Shown: positions 34,036 to 43,400, counted from the stretch's first letter. The stretch: DNA of 61,872 nucleotides from an uncultured Porphyromonadaceae bacterium (GCA_947073495.1 CAMTMX010000009.1:1-61872); one strand, 5' to 3'. A program made the numbers and translations. Notes: generated from the sequence alone by a model not told the origin.

Positions 34036-34989
34036 TTATTTTTTGAGGTTGAGGATGCAGTCTGTTACATGACTTTCGATGCGGGCTGCGAGGTCGGCGC
34101 CTTCAGCCTTCACGAATTTCTGACCGGTCACGTGCTCATAGAGTTCGATGTAGCGCTCAGATACGCTTTCAATGAATTCAGGAGTCATCTCAGGCATTGT
34201 CTGTCCTTCCTGACCCATGAAGTTATGGTCGATGAGCCATTGGCGAACAAACTCCTTGCTGAGCTGACGCTGTTCCTCGCCTTTCTCAAAACGCTCCTGA
34301 TAGCCGTCGGCATAGAAATAACGGGAAGAGTCCGGAGTATGGATCTCGTCAATCAGTATCACTTTGCCGTCGCGGAGACCGAACTCGTATTTGGTGTCGA
34401 CAAGGATAAGACCCTTTTCAGCCGCCATCTTTGTGCCGAGAGCGAAAAGTTTGCGGGTGTAGTCTTCCATCACTTTATAGTTTTCTTCGCTTACGAGACC
34501 CTGTGCGATGATCTCCTCACGGGAGATGTTTTCATCGTGACCTTCAGCCGCCTTTGTGGTAGGGGTGATTATAGGTTCGGGGAAACGTTCGTTCTCGCGC
34601 ATTCCGTCGGGAAGTTTCACACCGCAAAGCTCACGGCATCCATTTTTATATTCACGCCATGCACTGCCTGTAAGATAACCGCGGATAATCATTTCCACCG
34701 GGAAAGATTCCGCTTTCAGACCTACAGTCACCATGGGATCGGGAACAGCAAGCTTCCAGTTGGGGACAATTTCAGCGGAAGCGTCGAGGAAGTATGCTGC
34801 AATCTGGTTTAAAACCTGTCCTTTGTAAGGGATACCCTTCGGAAGGATAACGTCGAAAGCTGAGATACGGTCTGTAGCGACCATTACCATAACATCGTCG
34901 TTGATGGTATATACGTCGCGAACTTTACCATGATAAACGGCGGTCTGACCGGGAAATTCAAAATCGGTCTTTACCAATGTAGTTTCCAT
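34036..34989 (-). CDS. purC: Phosphoribosylaminoimidazole-succinocarboxamide synthase
   Basis: 317 residues, the longer SAICAR synthetase type (about 300). Conserved motifs: [13 protein letters not shown] near residue 18, [37 protein letters not shown] and [24 protein letters not shown] strand followed by [13 protein letters not shown] (metal and ATP site). It joins aspartate to CAIR using ATP, step eight of purine synthesis, in the cytoplasm. Stand-alone gene here, as usual in Bacteroidales. Confidence 0.95.
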   Translation of the reverse strand: METTLVKTDFEFPGQTAVYHGKVRDVYTINDDVMVMVATDRISAFDVILPKGIPYKGQVLNQIAAYFLDASAEIVPNWKLAVPDPMVTVGLKAESFPVEMIIRGYLTGSAWREYKNGCRELCGVKLPDGMRENERFPEPIITPTTKAAEGHDENISREEIIAQGLVSEENYKVMEDYTRKLFALGTKMAAEKGLILVDTKYEFGLRDGKVILIDEIHTPDSSRYFYADGYQERFEKGEEQRQLSKEFVRQWLIDHNFMGQEGQTMPEMTPEFIESVSERYIELYEHVTGQKFVKAEGADLAARIESHVTDCILNLKK

Positions 34990-35047
34990 AGCTGATGAAT
35001 ATGTTTAGAAATTTTTCGCGAATTTAGTCATTTTTACTGAAATAATT

Positions 35048-35069
35048 CAACTTTCGCTTGCGAAAGTTG
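35048..35069. repeat. Perfect 22-bp hairpin
   Basis: CAACTTTCGC and GCGAAAGTTG flank a TT loop, 59 bp upstream of the purC start codon. It could be a protein-binding palindrome or a leader hairpin for purC. Confidence 0.6.
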
Positions 35070-35100
35070 AGATTTATGGATTAGAAATCATTCTGCTTTA

Positions 35101-35159
35101 GAGCGCGTTCCTTAAAATTTCGGGGCCGTAGGGGCGGCGATTTTTTAAGGAACGCGCTC
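35101..35159. repeat. Dispersed REP-like palindrome, copy 1 (complete)
   Basis: Arms GAGCGCGTTCCTTAAAA (35101-35117) and its exact inverse (35143-35159) surround a G-rich core, CGGGGCCGTAGGGGCGGCGA. A second complete copy is at 44413-44468 and partial copies are at 44248 and 44821. Confidence 0.85.
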
Positions 35160-35342
35160 TTATACCCTATATATCAGAATAAAGATTGTCACAACGAAAC
35201 CGCTTTTACGATATCACATCGGAAAAGCGGTTCCTGTTTTATTAATCAATTCAATTCTTGCATGTATAAGAAATCTCTATACTTTATAATTATAACAAAT
35301 ATTGCGGTTTAACTATTGTTAATTTAAATGTTTAATGTTTAA

Positions 35343-35430
35343 GAGTATGTTTACTTTTAACATTAAGAAATCTCAAAATTGACCGAAAAGGACTTTAAAG
35401 ATTTCATAAAGTTAAATACAAACATTTTCT
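35343..35430. repeat. MITE-like element, copy A (88 bp)
   Basis: Terminal inverted repeats AGAGTATGTTTACTTTTAAC and GTTAAATACAAACATTTTCT match at 15 of 20 positions, and an inner GAAATCT...AGATTTC pair extends the fold. It shares its ends and the internal 34-bp core with the element at 59405-59567, but the core is inverted relative to the ends there. Confidence 0.7.
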
Positions 35431-35531
35431 AAGGAGAGATAAACTTAAATTTTTTTTTTGACTGGAATCAATGAAATCTTGTTGATTTTGTATAATTTTG
35501 CAGTGAGATAGGATTTTGTTTATAAAAATAC

Positions 35532-36896
35532 ATGGAATCGAAAAAATTTTTACTTCAAGAAAAAGATATACCGACCGCATGGTATAACGTGTTGGCAGAA
35601 ATGCCTGTCAAGCCTCGTCCACTCCTTAATCCTGCAACGAAAGAACCTCTGAAAGCGGAAGATCTTTATCCATTGTTTTCGGAAGAAGTGGCTCGTCAGG
35701 AATTTAACGACACAGACAAGTGGATTGAAATTCCTGAAGAAGTGAGAGAGATGTACCGTATCTGGCGTCCGACACCGCTTGTACGTGCTTATGGACTTGA
35801 AAAGGCACTTGACACCAAGGCACACATTTATTTCAAAAATGAGAGTGTCAGCCCGGTAGGATCACATAAACTTAATTCGGCTATCCCTCAGGCATACTAT
35901 GCCAAAAAGCAAGGAGTGACCAACATAACCACTGAGACAGGTGCCGGTCAATGGGGTGCCGCTCTTTCTCTGGCTGCAAAACATTTCGGTCTTGAGCTTG
36001 CTGTCTATATGGTAAAGGTCAGCTATCATCATAAACCTTATCGCCGTTCAATTATGGAGACATATGGGGCTGAGGTTATCGCTTCCCCGAGTATGTCGAC
36101 AAAGGCGGGCAGAAAAATAATCACTGAACATCCCAATTATCAGGGTTCGCTCGGTACGGCAATTTCCGAGGCGGTAGAACTTGCCATGAGCACTCCGAAC
36201 TGCAAGTATACTCTCGGTTCGGTGCTTAATCATGTTGCTCTTCATCAGACTGTCATCGGACTGGAAGCGGAACGCCAGATGGAGATGGCTGAGGAATATC
36301 CCGATATTGTGATCGGATGTTTCGGTGGCGGCAGTAACTTCTCCGGCATCACATTCCCCTTTATCCGTCATAATTTTTCGGGAGAACGTAAAACCCGTTT
36401 TATTGCGGCGGAACCACAGTCATGTCCGAAACTGACACGTGGTGTGCTTCAGTATGATTTCGGAGATGAAGCAGGTTACACACCTCTTATCCCGATGTAC
36501 ACATTGGGTCATGATTTCGCTCCTGCCAACATTCATGCCGGAGGTCTGCGTTATCACGGTGCGGGTGCTGTGGTCAGCCAGTTGCGTTCACAGGGTTTGA
36601 TCGAGGCTGTCGACATACCGCAGACAGAAACATTCGCCGCTGCACATCTTTTCGCACGCAGCGAGGGTATCATTCCGGCTCCTGAAAGCAGCCATGCGAT
36701 CGCCACCGCTATCCGTGAGGCTAAGAGGGCTAATGAAGAGGGAACTGCACCGGTGATCCTGTTCAACCTGTCAGGTCATGGACTTATCGACATGGCGGCA
36801 TATGACCAGTATCACACAGGAGATCTTTCCGACTACCAGATTCCGGAAGCGGAGATCAAGGCTAACACAGATAAACTTGACAAGATCATCAAGTAA
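35532..36896 (+). CDS. trpB: TrpB2-type tryptophan synthase beta subunit
   Basis: 454 residues, the longer TrpB2 class (about 430-460) rather than TrpB1 (about 395). PLP Lys lies in VGSHKLNSA near residue 112, the phosphate-binding loop is CFGGGSNFSG near 262, and ETGAGQWGAA precedes the active site. TrpB2 proteins turn serine plus indole into tryptophan without depending strictly on TrpA. No other trp gene is adjacent, so it likely works as an indole-salvage or accessory enzyme. Its own -7 box is at 35493-35500. A 190-nt untranslated stretch follows before the shared hairpin at 37087. Confidence 0.92.
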   Translation: MESKKFLLQEKDIPTAWYNVLAEMPVKPRPLLNPATKEPLKAEDLYPLFSEEVARQEFNDTDKWIEIPEEVREMYRIWRPTPLVRAYGLEKALDTKAHIYFKNESVSPVGSHKLNSAIPQAYYAKKQGVTNITTETGAGQWGAALSLAAKHFGLELAVYMVKVSYHHKPYRRSIMETYGAEVIASPSMSTKAGRKIITEHPNYQGSLGTAISEAVELAMSTPNCKYTLGSVLNHVALHQTVIGLEAERQMEMAEEYPDIVIGCFGGGSNFSGITFPFIRHNFSGERKTRFIAAEPQSCPKLTRGVLQYDFGDEAGYTPLIPMYTLGHDFAPANIHAGGLRYHGAGAVVSQLRSQGLIEAVDIPQTETFAAAHLFARSEGIIPAPESSHAIATAIREAKRANEEGTAPVILFNLSGHGLIDMAAYDQYHTGDLSDYQIPEAEIKANTDKLDKIIK

Positions 36897-37086
36897 ATTC
36901 CGCTTGGGCTGCAATGAGCCGACAAAAGGACAGAAGTTTAGATAAACATAAGGATGTAAGTTTAATCAATCTAAGGTTTAAGGATATTTATGTTTTTCTG
37001 TACTTTTGTTTAATGTCATCACTTATGTTCTTATGTTCAACAATTATTCTTGTCCTCAAAAAATAACCGAAGTATTGTAATAAATT

Positions 37087-37132
37087 GAAAGCCAAAACAG
37101 GCGATCCGGATGGATCGCCTGTTTTGGCTTTC
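37087..37132. terminator. Bidirectional 21-bp stem terminator
   Basis: GAAAGCCAAAACAGGCGATC plus C pairs exactly with its inverse around GGAT. It lies between trpB2 (ending 190 bp earlier) and a small minus-strand gene. Confidence 0.85.
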
Positions 37133-37143
37133 AGATTAATTTG

Positions 37144-37311
37144 TTATTTAGAGAATTTGTCCTGAATAAATTCAGTCGCTTTCTCTTTTACTGTTTCTAT
37201 AACTTCCTTGCCCTTTTCTGTGGAGGCAAACTCCTGAACTTTCTCGACTACTTCTTTAACCTTCTCGTCTTTGAGAAGATCGGCAGCCTTGTCTTTTAAT
37301 TCATCTAACAT
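37144..37311 (-). CDS. 55-residue charged helical protein
   Basis: ATG at 37311 encodes MLDELKDKAADLLKDEKVKE, a middle VVEKVQEFASTEKGKEVIET and an end VKEKATEFIQDKFSK. It has two amphipathic helices with regular Lys/Glu spacing and no Cys or membrane segment. A TATATTTG -7 box on the minus strand (37343-37350) and the terminator directly after its stop support a real gene. Similar short Lys/Glu-rich helical proteins occur in many Bacteroidales; function unknown, perhaps stress related by analogy with CsbD or YtxH-like proteins (weak). Confidence 0.7.
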   Translation of the reverse strand: MLDELKDKAADLLKDEKVKEVVEKVQEFASTEKGKEVIETVKEKATEFIQDKFSK

Positions 37312-37342
37312 AACTGTCTTGTTTTTGGTGATGTTATTATAA

Positions 37343-37350
37343 CAAATATA
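37343..37350 (-). promoter_or_regulatory. -7 box for the 55-residue protein gene
   Basis: CAAATATA reads TATATTTG on the minus strand, 31 bp before the ATG at 37311. Confidence 0.5.
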
Positions 37351-37427
37351 AGTGACGTTATGTTGGATATTGCTCCGTCAAGGGGTGGGTTGGATAGCTG
37401 GCGCTGAGTAGGTCTGCAACATGACGA

Positions 37428-39755
37428 TTAAAGTCTTATCGTTTTAGCTTTGCCACTGTATGTGACGGTTTTACCAGTTTTGACCGGTGTATTGCCGGAG
37501 GCTGTGGCGCTGTCGACTTTTGTGATGCGGAATTTACGGTTTTTCAACATACCCGGGAAGTTGCCGTTGCGGTCGCTGATCGTGAGTGAGTTGTCGGCAT
37601 CGTTCCAAGTGAATCTGATTTCCGAGTATTTCCCGTCCTCATAGTTGTAATTGTCAAATTCATCTTCATAGAGAATGAAATCTCCGTCTGCACCGGGATA
37701 GACGCGGATTTCGAGATTGTCCCATTTCTTCTCAGTGGAATACTGCACATTCGGTCCGAATGGAATAATACTTCCCGCTTTCACATATACCGGCAGAATA
37801 GACGGGCTGACAGCCTTGTTGTCGGTAGAACCACCTTTCAAACGGTCATTAGTCCAGAAATCCCACCAGTCATTGCCTTCCGGTAAATAAACCTCCCAAC
37901 TGCCGACACCCGGTTTAGTGACCGGCGAAACAAGTATATTTCTTCCAAACAGATATTCATTGCCGATTTCATGGGTTTTCTTATCAGCCACATAGTCCAT
38001 TACGAGAGGACGCATGAAAGTACCATCGTTATTGGAGACATCCCAGGATGTGCTGTAGATGTAGGGAAGAAGACGATAACGGAGGCGGATCATGTCGGCG
38101 ATTGCGTCATACCACACTTCTCCCGGATTGCCGAACTGCCAAATTTCGCGCGGCACCTCTGTGCCATGGGAGCGCATCATCGGACAGAATGCCCCGAATT
38201 GAGCCCAACGGGTGTAAAGTTCGCGGTATTCAGGATTTTTGGCACCACCTCCGGCATTCCATCTGCCCGCGAAGAACCCGCCTATGTCGCTGTTCCAGTT
38301 GGGAATGCCCATGAGAGTGAAATTGAGGGCAGCCGGTATCTGGTTTGCAAGAGCTTCCCAGGTAGACACGACGTCTCCGCTCCAGGTGTTAGATCCGAGA
38401 CGCTGCTGACCGATATGTCCCGAACGGGTAAGAATCACTACACGTTTGTCCCTGTTCTGAGATTTCTGGTGGTTGGCTATTCCTGTGTTGTGCATCAGGG
38501 AATATGCATTCTTTACAAATCGATACGGTCCTGCTGCTGTCATGACATTGTAGTCGGATTCTTTTCTCTCGATATGGTCAGGTTCGGTAGAATCAAGCCA
38601 CCAACCGTCGTTGCCGATATAACTGAAGATCCCGTTATTCAGGTATTTCCAATAGATATCGCGGGCTTCGTCGCTAAATACGTCGTATGGTTTTGCCCCG
38701 CTGTTGGGTGGCCATGTGAGAAAATCAAGGATATGCCCTTTGGAATTTTGTTCCTGATATTGAGGAGTCTTGGGTCCGAAACCTGGCCAGCTTACTATCA
38801 TAAGCTTTGCATTATTTTTGTGGATCTCGTCAATCCATTTCTTAGGGTCAGGGAAGTTGTTACCGTCGAAACATTGACCGTTCCATGCACTGTCGGTATG
38901 GTTGTATTCGGGCCAGTAGCGCCAGTCCTGAATCATGCAGTCGATAGGAATACCGAGTTTGCGGTATTTTTTGAGAACGTCGAGCGACTCCTGTTGAGTG
39001 ACATAACGTTCCTTGCTTTGGAAGAAGCCGTAAGCCCATAAGGGAATCATCGGGGCGTGTCCGGTCAGTTCTCGCACATCGGCAATAATTCCGTCGGGAG
39101 TGCCTCCATAAATGAAATAATAATCGGAGGCATCGCCGAGTTGAGAAAATTCCATCAGCTGATTAGTGTCGGTATAATCAGATATGGAGTAGTTGTCAAG
39201 ATAAATGGCATACCCCTTCGTGGGAGACATGAAATAGGGGGAATATGTAAACATATTCTCATTTTGTAGATGATGGGAAGAGTTACGCCTGTTGAATTTT
39301 CCATCCATGATCTGACCGATGCCATAGACCGGTTCATCTTCATCAAGCATGAAAGATGTTTTTACGCGATACGTACCTACACCGCCATGGCTTTCCGGAG
39401 AGAAAGATGTGGAATAGTCGTAAAGGATTCCGGTGCCGTCAGGTGAAGCAAATTCAACGGCTCCGGTGTTGGTATTGACGGTCACTTTTACCACATCCGA
39501 TTGGGCTGTCATAAGATTTCCAGATTTTGCAGTCTTGACGTTTACCTGTTCGGGAGTCTTGATGACAACGAGGCTTTCGGGAAGAGTGGTTACTGACTTG
39601 GGGTGTTTGAGCACCCTCACAATTGAGGGGGTGTAGAAAGTGACATCTATGTCCATTCCTCTTGCATAGCATTCCAATTGTGGAGATGCAGCTCCGGCTG
39701 AAAATGTAAAAGCCGAGGTAAGTGCCAATACAGAGATGATTCCTGATTGTTTCAT
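37428..39755 (-). CDS. Glycoside hydrolase family 31 (alpha-glucosidase/alpha-xylosidase-like)
   Basis: 775 residues from MKQSGIISVLALTSAFTFSA with signal peptide (SAGAASP); an open frame continues 39 codons upstream but those residues do not fit a signal. N-terminal galactose-mutarotase-like beta domain, then the GH31 TIM barrel: PIDCMIQDWRYW near 290, nucleophile Asp in GWWLDSTEPDH near 405, acid/base Asp in TWSGDVVSTWEAL near 475, and GIPNWNSDIGGFF. C-terminal beta domains close the chain (SILPVYVKAGSIIPFG). Periplasmic or surface enzyme on alpha-glucosides or alpha-xylosides such as xyloglucan or starch pieces. It follows a carbohydrate-type regulator gene by 76 bp on the same strand. Confidence 0.92.
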   Translation of the reverse strand: MKQSGIISVLALTSAFTFSAGAASPQLECYARGMDIDVTFYTPSIVRVLKHPKSVTTLPESLVVIKTPEQVNVKTAKSGNLMTAQSDVVKVTVNTNTGAVEFASPDGTGILYDYSTSFSPESHGGVGTYRVKTSFMLDEDEPVYGIGQIMDGKFNRRNSSHHLQNENMFTYSPYFMSPTKGYAIYLDNYSISDYTDTNQLMEFSQLGDASDYYFIYGGTPDGIIADVRELTGHAPMIPLWAYGFFQSKERYVTQQESLDVLKKYRKLGIPIDCMIQDWRYWPEYNHTDSAWNGQCFDGNNFPDPKKWIDEIHKNNAKLMIVSWPGFGPKTPQYQEQNSKGHILDFLTWPPNSGAKPYDVFSDEARDIYWKYLNNGIFSYIGNDGWWLDSTEPDHIERKESDYNVMTAAGPYRFVKNAYSLMHNTGIANHQKSQNRDKRVVILTRSGHIGQQRLGSNTWSGDVVSTWEALANQIPAALNFTLMGIPNWNSDIGGFFAGRWNAGGGAKNPEYRELYTRWAQFGAFCPMMRSHGTEVPREIWQFGNPGEVWYDAIADMIRLRYRLLPYIYSTSWDVSNNDGTFMRPLVMDYVADKKTHEIGNEYLFGRNILVSPVTKPGVGSWEVYLPEGNDWWDFWTNDRLKGGSTDNKAVSPSILPVYVKAGSIIPFGPNVQYSTEKKWDNLEIRVYPGADGDFILYEDEFDNYNYEDGKYSEIRFTWNDADNSLTISDRNGNFPGMLKNRKFRITKVDSATASGNTPVKTGKTVTYSGKAKTIRL

Positions 39756-39831
39756 GGTGTTTGAGTGTTGTTGATTCAATGTTGCAAAATTAGGGCAATA
39801 TGTTGAAAAGCAGACAACACTCATGTTGAAA

Positions 39832-42117
39832 TCAAGGACAATTATGTTGAAATTGCGAAGGCTTGCAACCATAACGCTCCTGAAAACACTTGCTCATGTA
39901 GCTCGTGGAACTGAATCCGGTCTTTTCTGCGATTTCGGTTATTGACAGTTTCCCTTCCTTAAGCATGGCGGCGGCTTTCCGCAACCGTATGTCACGGATA
40001 AAAAGACTCGGGGAGCGGTCGAGTAATGAAGTCAGTTTACGGTAAAGTCCGGTCCTGTCCATGCATAGGTCGGAACTTAATTGAGCAACCGAATAACTTG
40101 GAGAGTCGAGATTCTGTTCCACCAATTCCATGGCTCGTGCGATAAATGCCTTGTCTCCCTCTGAAAGTCCGGAGGAAGAGTCTTTCTCTTCCGATGCAAG
40201 CTGATGGTCAGAAAAGGGAGATTCTGATTTGTATCTGTCAACCTCCTCGATCAACTGACGTATCCTGGATATAAGATAGGTTTCGCGTTGTTCCGCTTCT
40301 ATGTGCTTTTTTGTTCGCCGTATATATAGCTTAACTATGATTATGACCGCTAATATAAGAGATATGGCATAAATCGTTTTTGCCCAAGGAGTGGACCACC
40401 ATGGATGATGTATTGTGATTTTTAAAGACGATTCCGGGGAATCAGGCAGATTGCTCAGACGTACCCGGAAATTGTATTCCCCCGGAGGGATTGCCGTATA
40501 AGTTGTGGTCAGCATCCTGTCTTTCACATCAGCCGGCGTTGCCTCTCTCCAATGAGGATCTATCCCTTCCAGCAAGAAATAGAACTTGGGATCGGGACAT
40601 GTATAATCCGGATCTGTCACTTCAAAGGTTATGAAATTCTGATCATGTGAAAGTGATATTCCGGATGTTCTGGCAAGAATTTTTTGCAAAACCACGTCAT
40701 CGCCGTATTCCTTAAGCGGTTCTATTCTATTTGCATTGATCAGTATTCCGGAAAAGAACGGTTTTGACGGGTGGTTTATGGAGATAGAGTCTTTGGGGAT
40801 GAAGATGCTGTAAGAATCGGGTTCGCTGAAAAACACGCCTCCATTGTTTGAGATGAAAGTCGCTCCGCTGCCATATTCTCCCGCATATTTTGTAGAAGCA
40901 TTGTCTCTCTCTTCGATTATAATTTCCCCATTCGTGTTTTCGGGAAATATTAGTCTTGAACTTTTCCCGTTTCTGTTGATTCGGATTGTGCCGTCGTGCC
41001 CTTCAGAAAATGCTGAAATGGTTTGATGTTCAGTTTCTTTATTCCGATGGTCTTTTAAAATTGTGAAATGGTTATAAAGATAAGGATTACAGAAAAAAAT
41101 CCCCCTGTTTAAAGTTCCGAGCCAGATACCTCCCGATTTGTCAACGGCAATAGAACTTAATTCTGATGCGAGAATATTCCCTGATTGAGTCCGGATATGT
41201 TGTAAATGAGAAACGGCAAATGTCGCAGGATTAATTGAGAGAAGTCCGTCGGTCGTGCAGATAAAGATATCGGAATCAGTCACGGCAAGAGTGTTAAACC
41301 TAAGATTTGATTCCAAGATTTTGCTCCATTCTTTAGAAACAGGGTCAAACCTGAAGAATCCGCCTATACCTCCGTTCCGGATTTGATAAAACTTATGATC
41401 AGATTCCACCACATGAGAGGTGAAAGAATATTTTGGCTGTTCTTCAGCAGGGTATGCAGCGAGGGAATATAAAATCTTGCCCGATTTCAGGTCAATACAG
41501 CTGACATCTCCGGAACGGTAGAACAGATAAAGGTTGTCATCATCAGTCATGAGATCGAGAAGATCTCCTTTCCCGATTTCAAGAGGAATAGAAAGATCCG
41601 TGTCCGGCTGGAGCAAACCGTCGGCGGATACTACCCAGAGTCTCCCGGAAGAGTCGGCAAAGAGGTCGAGGGCTTCAACATTTACACCACAGTCTCTAAG
41701 CGTTGAACCGACATCGGTGGAATAAATCTCGGTACTTAGGTCTACGCATTGAAGTTGATAACGGTTTTTGATCCAAAGATATTTGCCACTGTGAGTGACA
41801 TAAAGGTGATGGAATCCGTCATATCCTGAGAGATCGTAGTTATTGCCTGTCACCGAGTAGAGATGAGAAAACTTTGTACCATCGAAAATATCGATTCCTG
41901 ATACAGAGGCAAACGCCATTCTCCCGTCCGGCAATTGAATTATGCTTCTTATCTGAGGATCAGCTTCTCCTGATATTTTTGAAAACAGATAACTATTGGA
42001 AGAGGCATATATGTTTAAGACAGGAGATATGATCAATATCAGCTGCAATAAGATTTTCCCCGCGTCGAAAGACACGGGGAAACCGGATTGTCGGAATGTT
42101 TTGATAAGCCCCGGCAT
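39832..42117 (-). CDS. Hybrid-sensor-like regulator lacking kinase and receiver (propeller, Y_Y_Y, AraC)
   Basis: 761 residues if translation starts at MPGLIKTFRQS (42117); an ORF extends to 42195 but overlaps the preceding small gene. Periplasmic part: WD-like propeller repeats (GRLWVVSADG, GGIWLGTLNRGIFF), then a Y_Y_Y-type domain (ISLSHDQNFITFEVTDPDYT, GEYNFRVRLSN). A transmembrane helix (TIYAISLILAVIIIVKLYI) is near 585-605. The cytoplasmic part has a coiled linker and a C-terminal AraC HTH (LDRSPSLFIRDIRLRKAAAM, ITEIAEKTGFSSTSYMSKCF). Histidine kinase and receiver domains of true hybrid two-component systems are absent, so signalling must be direct. GH31 next door is the likely target. 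Confidence 0.85.
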   Translation of the reverse strand: MPGLIKTFRQSGFPVSFDAGKILLQLILIISPVLNIYASSNSYLFSKISGEADPQIRSIIQLPDGRMAFASVSGIDIFDGTKFSHLYSVTGNNYDLSGYDGFHHLYVTHSGKYLWIKNRYQLQCVDLSTEIYSTDVGSTLRDCGVNVEALDLFADSSGRLWVVSADGLLQPDTDLSIPLEIGKGDLLDLMTDDDNLYLFYRSGDVSCIDLKSGKILYSLAAYPAEEQPKYSFTSHVVESDHKFYQIRNGGIGGFFRFDPVSKEWSKILESNLRFNTLAVTDSDIFICTTDGLLSINPATFAVSHLQHIRTQSGNILASELSSIAVDKSGGIWLGTLNRGIFFCNPYLYNHFTILKDHRNKETEHQTISAFSEGHDGTIRINRNGKSSRLIFPENTNGEIIIEERDNASTKYAGEYGSGATFISNNGGVFFSEPDSYSIFIPKDSISINHPSKPFFSGILINANRIEPLKEYGDDVVLQKILARTSGISLSHDQNFITFEVTDPDYTCPDPKFYFLLEGIDPHWREATPADVKDRMLTTTYTAIPPGEYNFRVRLSNLPDSPESSLKITIHHPWWSTPWAKTIYAISLILAVIIIVKLYIRRTKKHIEAEQRETYLISRIRQLIEEVDRYKSESPFSDHQLASEEKDSSSGLSEGDKAFIARAMELVEQNLDSPSYSVAQLSSDLCMDRTGLYRKLTSLLDRSPSLFIRDIRLRKAAAMLKEGKLSITEIAEKTGFSSTSYMSKCFQERYGCKPSQFQHNCP

Positions 42118-42134
42118 CCTGAAGTCTGGATGGA

Positions 42135-42401
42135 TCAGTCGGTGAAGACGTATTCCGCGGCGATAGATTCGATAGCTTCCGGATCGGGTTCCCAAGCGCC
42201 GGGATTTTCGGAGCTCATCTGTACAAGATCCATCATAGGGTAGTAGTCGCAGTCGGGGAGATCGTTGTCGGGGTCTGCAATTTCCATTTCCCAGGTCAGG
42301 GTGTTGATCTGAAGCTGTACATTGTCGGTATATGCTTCTTCCTCGGCGATGTATTCATTGACGAGGGATGTTAGATTTTCGATGAAGTTTTTTGTATTCA
42401 T
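42135..42401 (-). CDS. Acidic 88-residue protein of unknown function
   Basis: MNTKNFIENLTSLVNEYIAE is followed by a strongly acidic body (ADPDNDLPDCDYYPMMDLVQ) and ends IAAEYVFTD. No motif recognised, no membrane segment, cytoplasmic. It ends 17 bp before the regulator start, so both are probably cotranscribed. The run of Asp/Glu and the low charge complexity suggest a small regulatory or chaperone-like protein, but nothing in the sequence proves it. Confidence 0.65.
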   Translation of the reverse strand: MNTKNFIENLTSLVNEYIAEEEAYTDNVQLQINTLTWEMEIADPDNDLPDCDYYPMMDLVQMSSENPGAWEPDPEAIESIAAEYVFTD

Positions 42402-42540
42402 GATTTTTTAGTTTGAGGATATTTGAGATTGTGCTCACATTATTCGCACCACAATCAAGACTTGGATTAAATCCGGGAATTTGATTCCGATTAAATTCGG
42501 GGATTCAATTCCATTTAAGATTTGGGATTTGATTTCGGGA

Positions 42541-43146
42541 TTAGAAATCGAACAGGAGGGTTGCCGATATATTCCAGGCATTGGTGCGGAGCAGGGCATC
42601 CGGATTTCCCGGATAGCAGTCTATGGCATTTCCGAGCCCGAAACGGTATCCTCCGGATATCTGGATGAAATTCACGATGTCGAAACCGATACCCACATCC
42701 CATCCTGCCTGAACTTTATTGGAAGAAAGGGGGGCATTTGCGTCGTTGCCTATACGGAAAGCAACTGACGGGCCTGTATATACCATAGGTCCGAAAAGGT
42801 CATGAAAAGATTTCATCCAGAATTTATATTTAAGATGCAAAGGCACTTCGATGAAGTTCCTGCCGAAACTTACAGGAGATTCACCCTCTTCAGAGAGACG
42901 GGTGTTGTAGCGCGTGTAAAGCACGGCTATGTCCGGTGCGAAACCGCATCGCGGCATTTGGTATTCGAGGACAATGCCGCCGGAAAACGCGCTTTTGTTT
43001 GACAGCGATGCATCTCGGACTCCGGAAAGCCTCGCTGCGGCGATATCACCACCAAACCGGAACCCATATCGCAGCTGTGCTGATGCCATTCCTGTACAAC
43101 ATGCCAATATGGATATCAGCAATAGGAATTGTAAATACTTTTTCAT
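42541..43146 (-). CDS. Outer-membrane beta-barrel protein (PorT/OMP_b-brl_2 family)
   Basis: 201 residues with signal peptide (CTGMASAQLR). The mature chain is a small eight-to-ten-strand barrel: RYGFRFGGDIAAARLSG, GIVLEYQMPRCGFAPDIAVL, NFIEVPLHLKYKFW, VYTGPSVAFRIG, QISGGYRFGLGNA, and the C-terminal strand NAWNISATLLFDF ending in Phe, as expected for BAM recognition. Families of this type include PorT-like and OmpW-like proteins of unknown cargo. It stands alone, upstream of the acidic protein by about 140 bp. Confidence 0.88.
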   Translation of the reverse strand: MKKYLQFLLLISILACCTGMASAQLRYGFRFGGDIAAARLSGVRDASLSNKSAFSGGIVLEYQMPRCGFAPDIAVLYTRYNTRLSEEGESPVSFGRNFIEVPLHLKYKFWMKSFHDLFGPMVYTGPSVAFRIGNDANAPLSSNKVQAGWDVGIGFDIVNFIQISGGYRFGLGNAIDCYPGNPDALLRTNAWNISATLLFDF

Positions 43147-43299
43147 ATTTTGTTAACGATGAGGAAAGATATATATTGAGGTCTTTAAAAATTTTTTACC
43201 GGTTGAGAACTGTCGCCCGTGGAAGTGTGGATTTTGGGCATAGTAGCTTCCGGGTGTGGAATCTGAGGAAGAGGAAGGTGTGGGGATTGACGGCATAAT

Positions 43300-43339
43300 A
43301 AAATCGCGTTTGGAACAACTATATTCAAAACGCGATTTT
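43300..43339. terminator. Terminator downstream of tyrA
   Basis: AAAATCGCGTTT pairs with AAACGCGATTTT (the TTT/AAA ends also pair), with A/T runs at both ends; it sits 61 bp beyond the tyrA stop on the minus strand. Confidence 0.75.
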
Positions 43340-43400
43340 TAGGGTTGAGGTTTAGAACGCAAAACTTTAATGACTCGTTCTTAAGGTTGAGTGTGTAGAC

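Larger units (their letters stand above)
34990..35531. other. 542-bp intergenic region rich in inverted repeats
   Basis: No gene seen. It holds, left to right: the purC leader; a perfect 10-bp-arm hairpin CAACTTTCGC-TT-GCGAAAGTTG (35048-35069); a GAGCGCGTTCC dispersed palindrome (35101-35159); an AT-rich stretch; an AGAGTATGTTT element with terminal inverted repeats (35343-35430); and TAATTTTG (35493-35500), a -7 box about 30 bp before the trpB2 start. Confidence 0.7.

Noticed and set aside
37971..39041. 356-codon plus-strand ORF
   Set aside because: Antisense to the GH31 catalytic domain; its residues mirror that gene's codon bias only.
42440..42540. Approximate repeats of GATTAAAT/GGGATTTGATT near the small barrel gene
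   Set aside because: Copies are short and inconsistent in spacing; no regular period could be defined.
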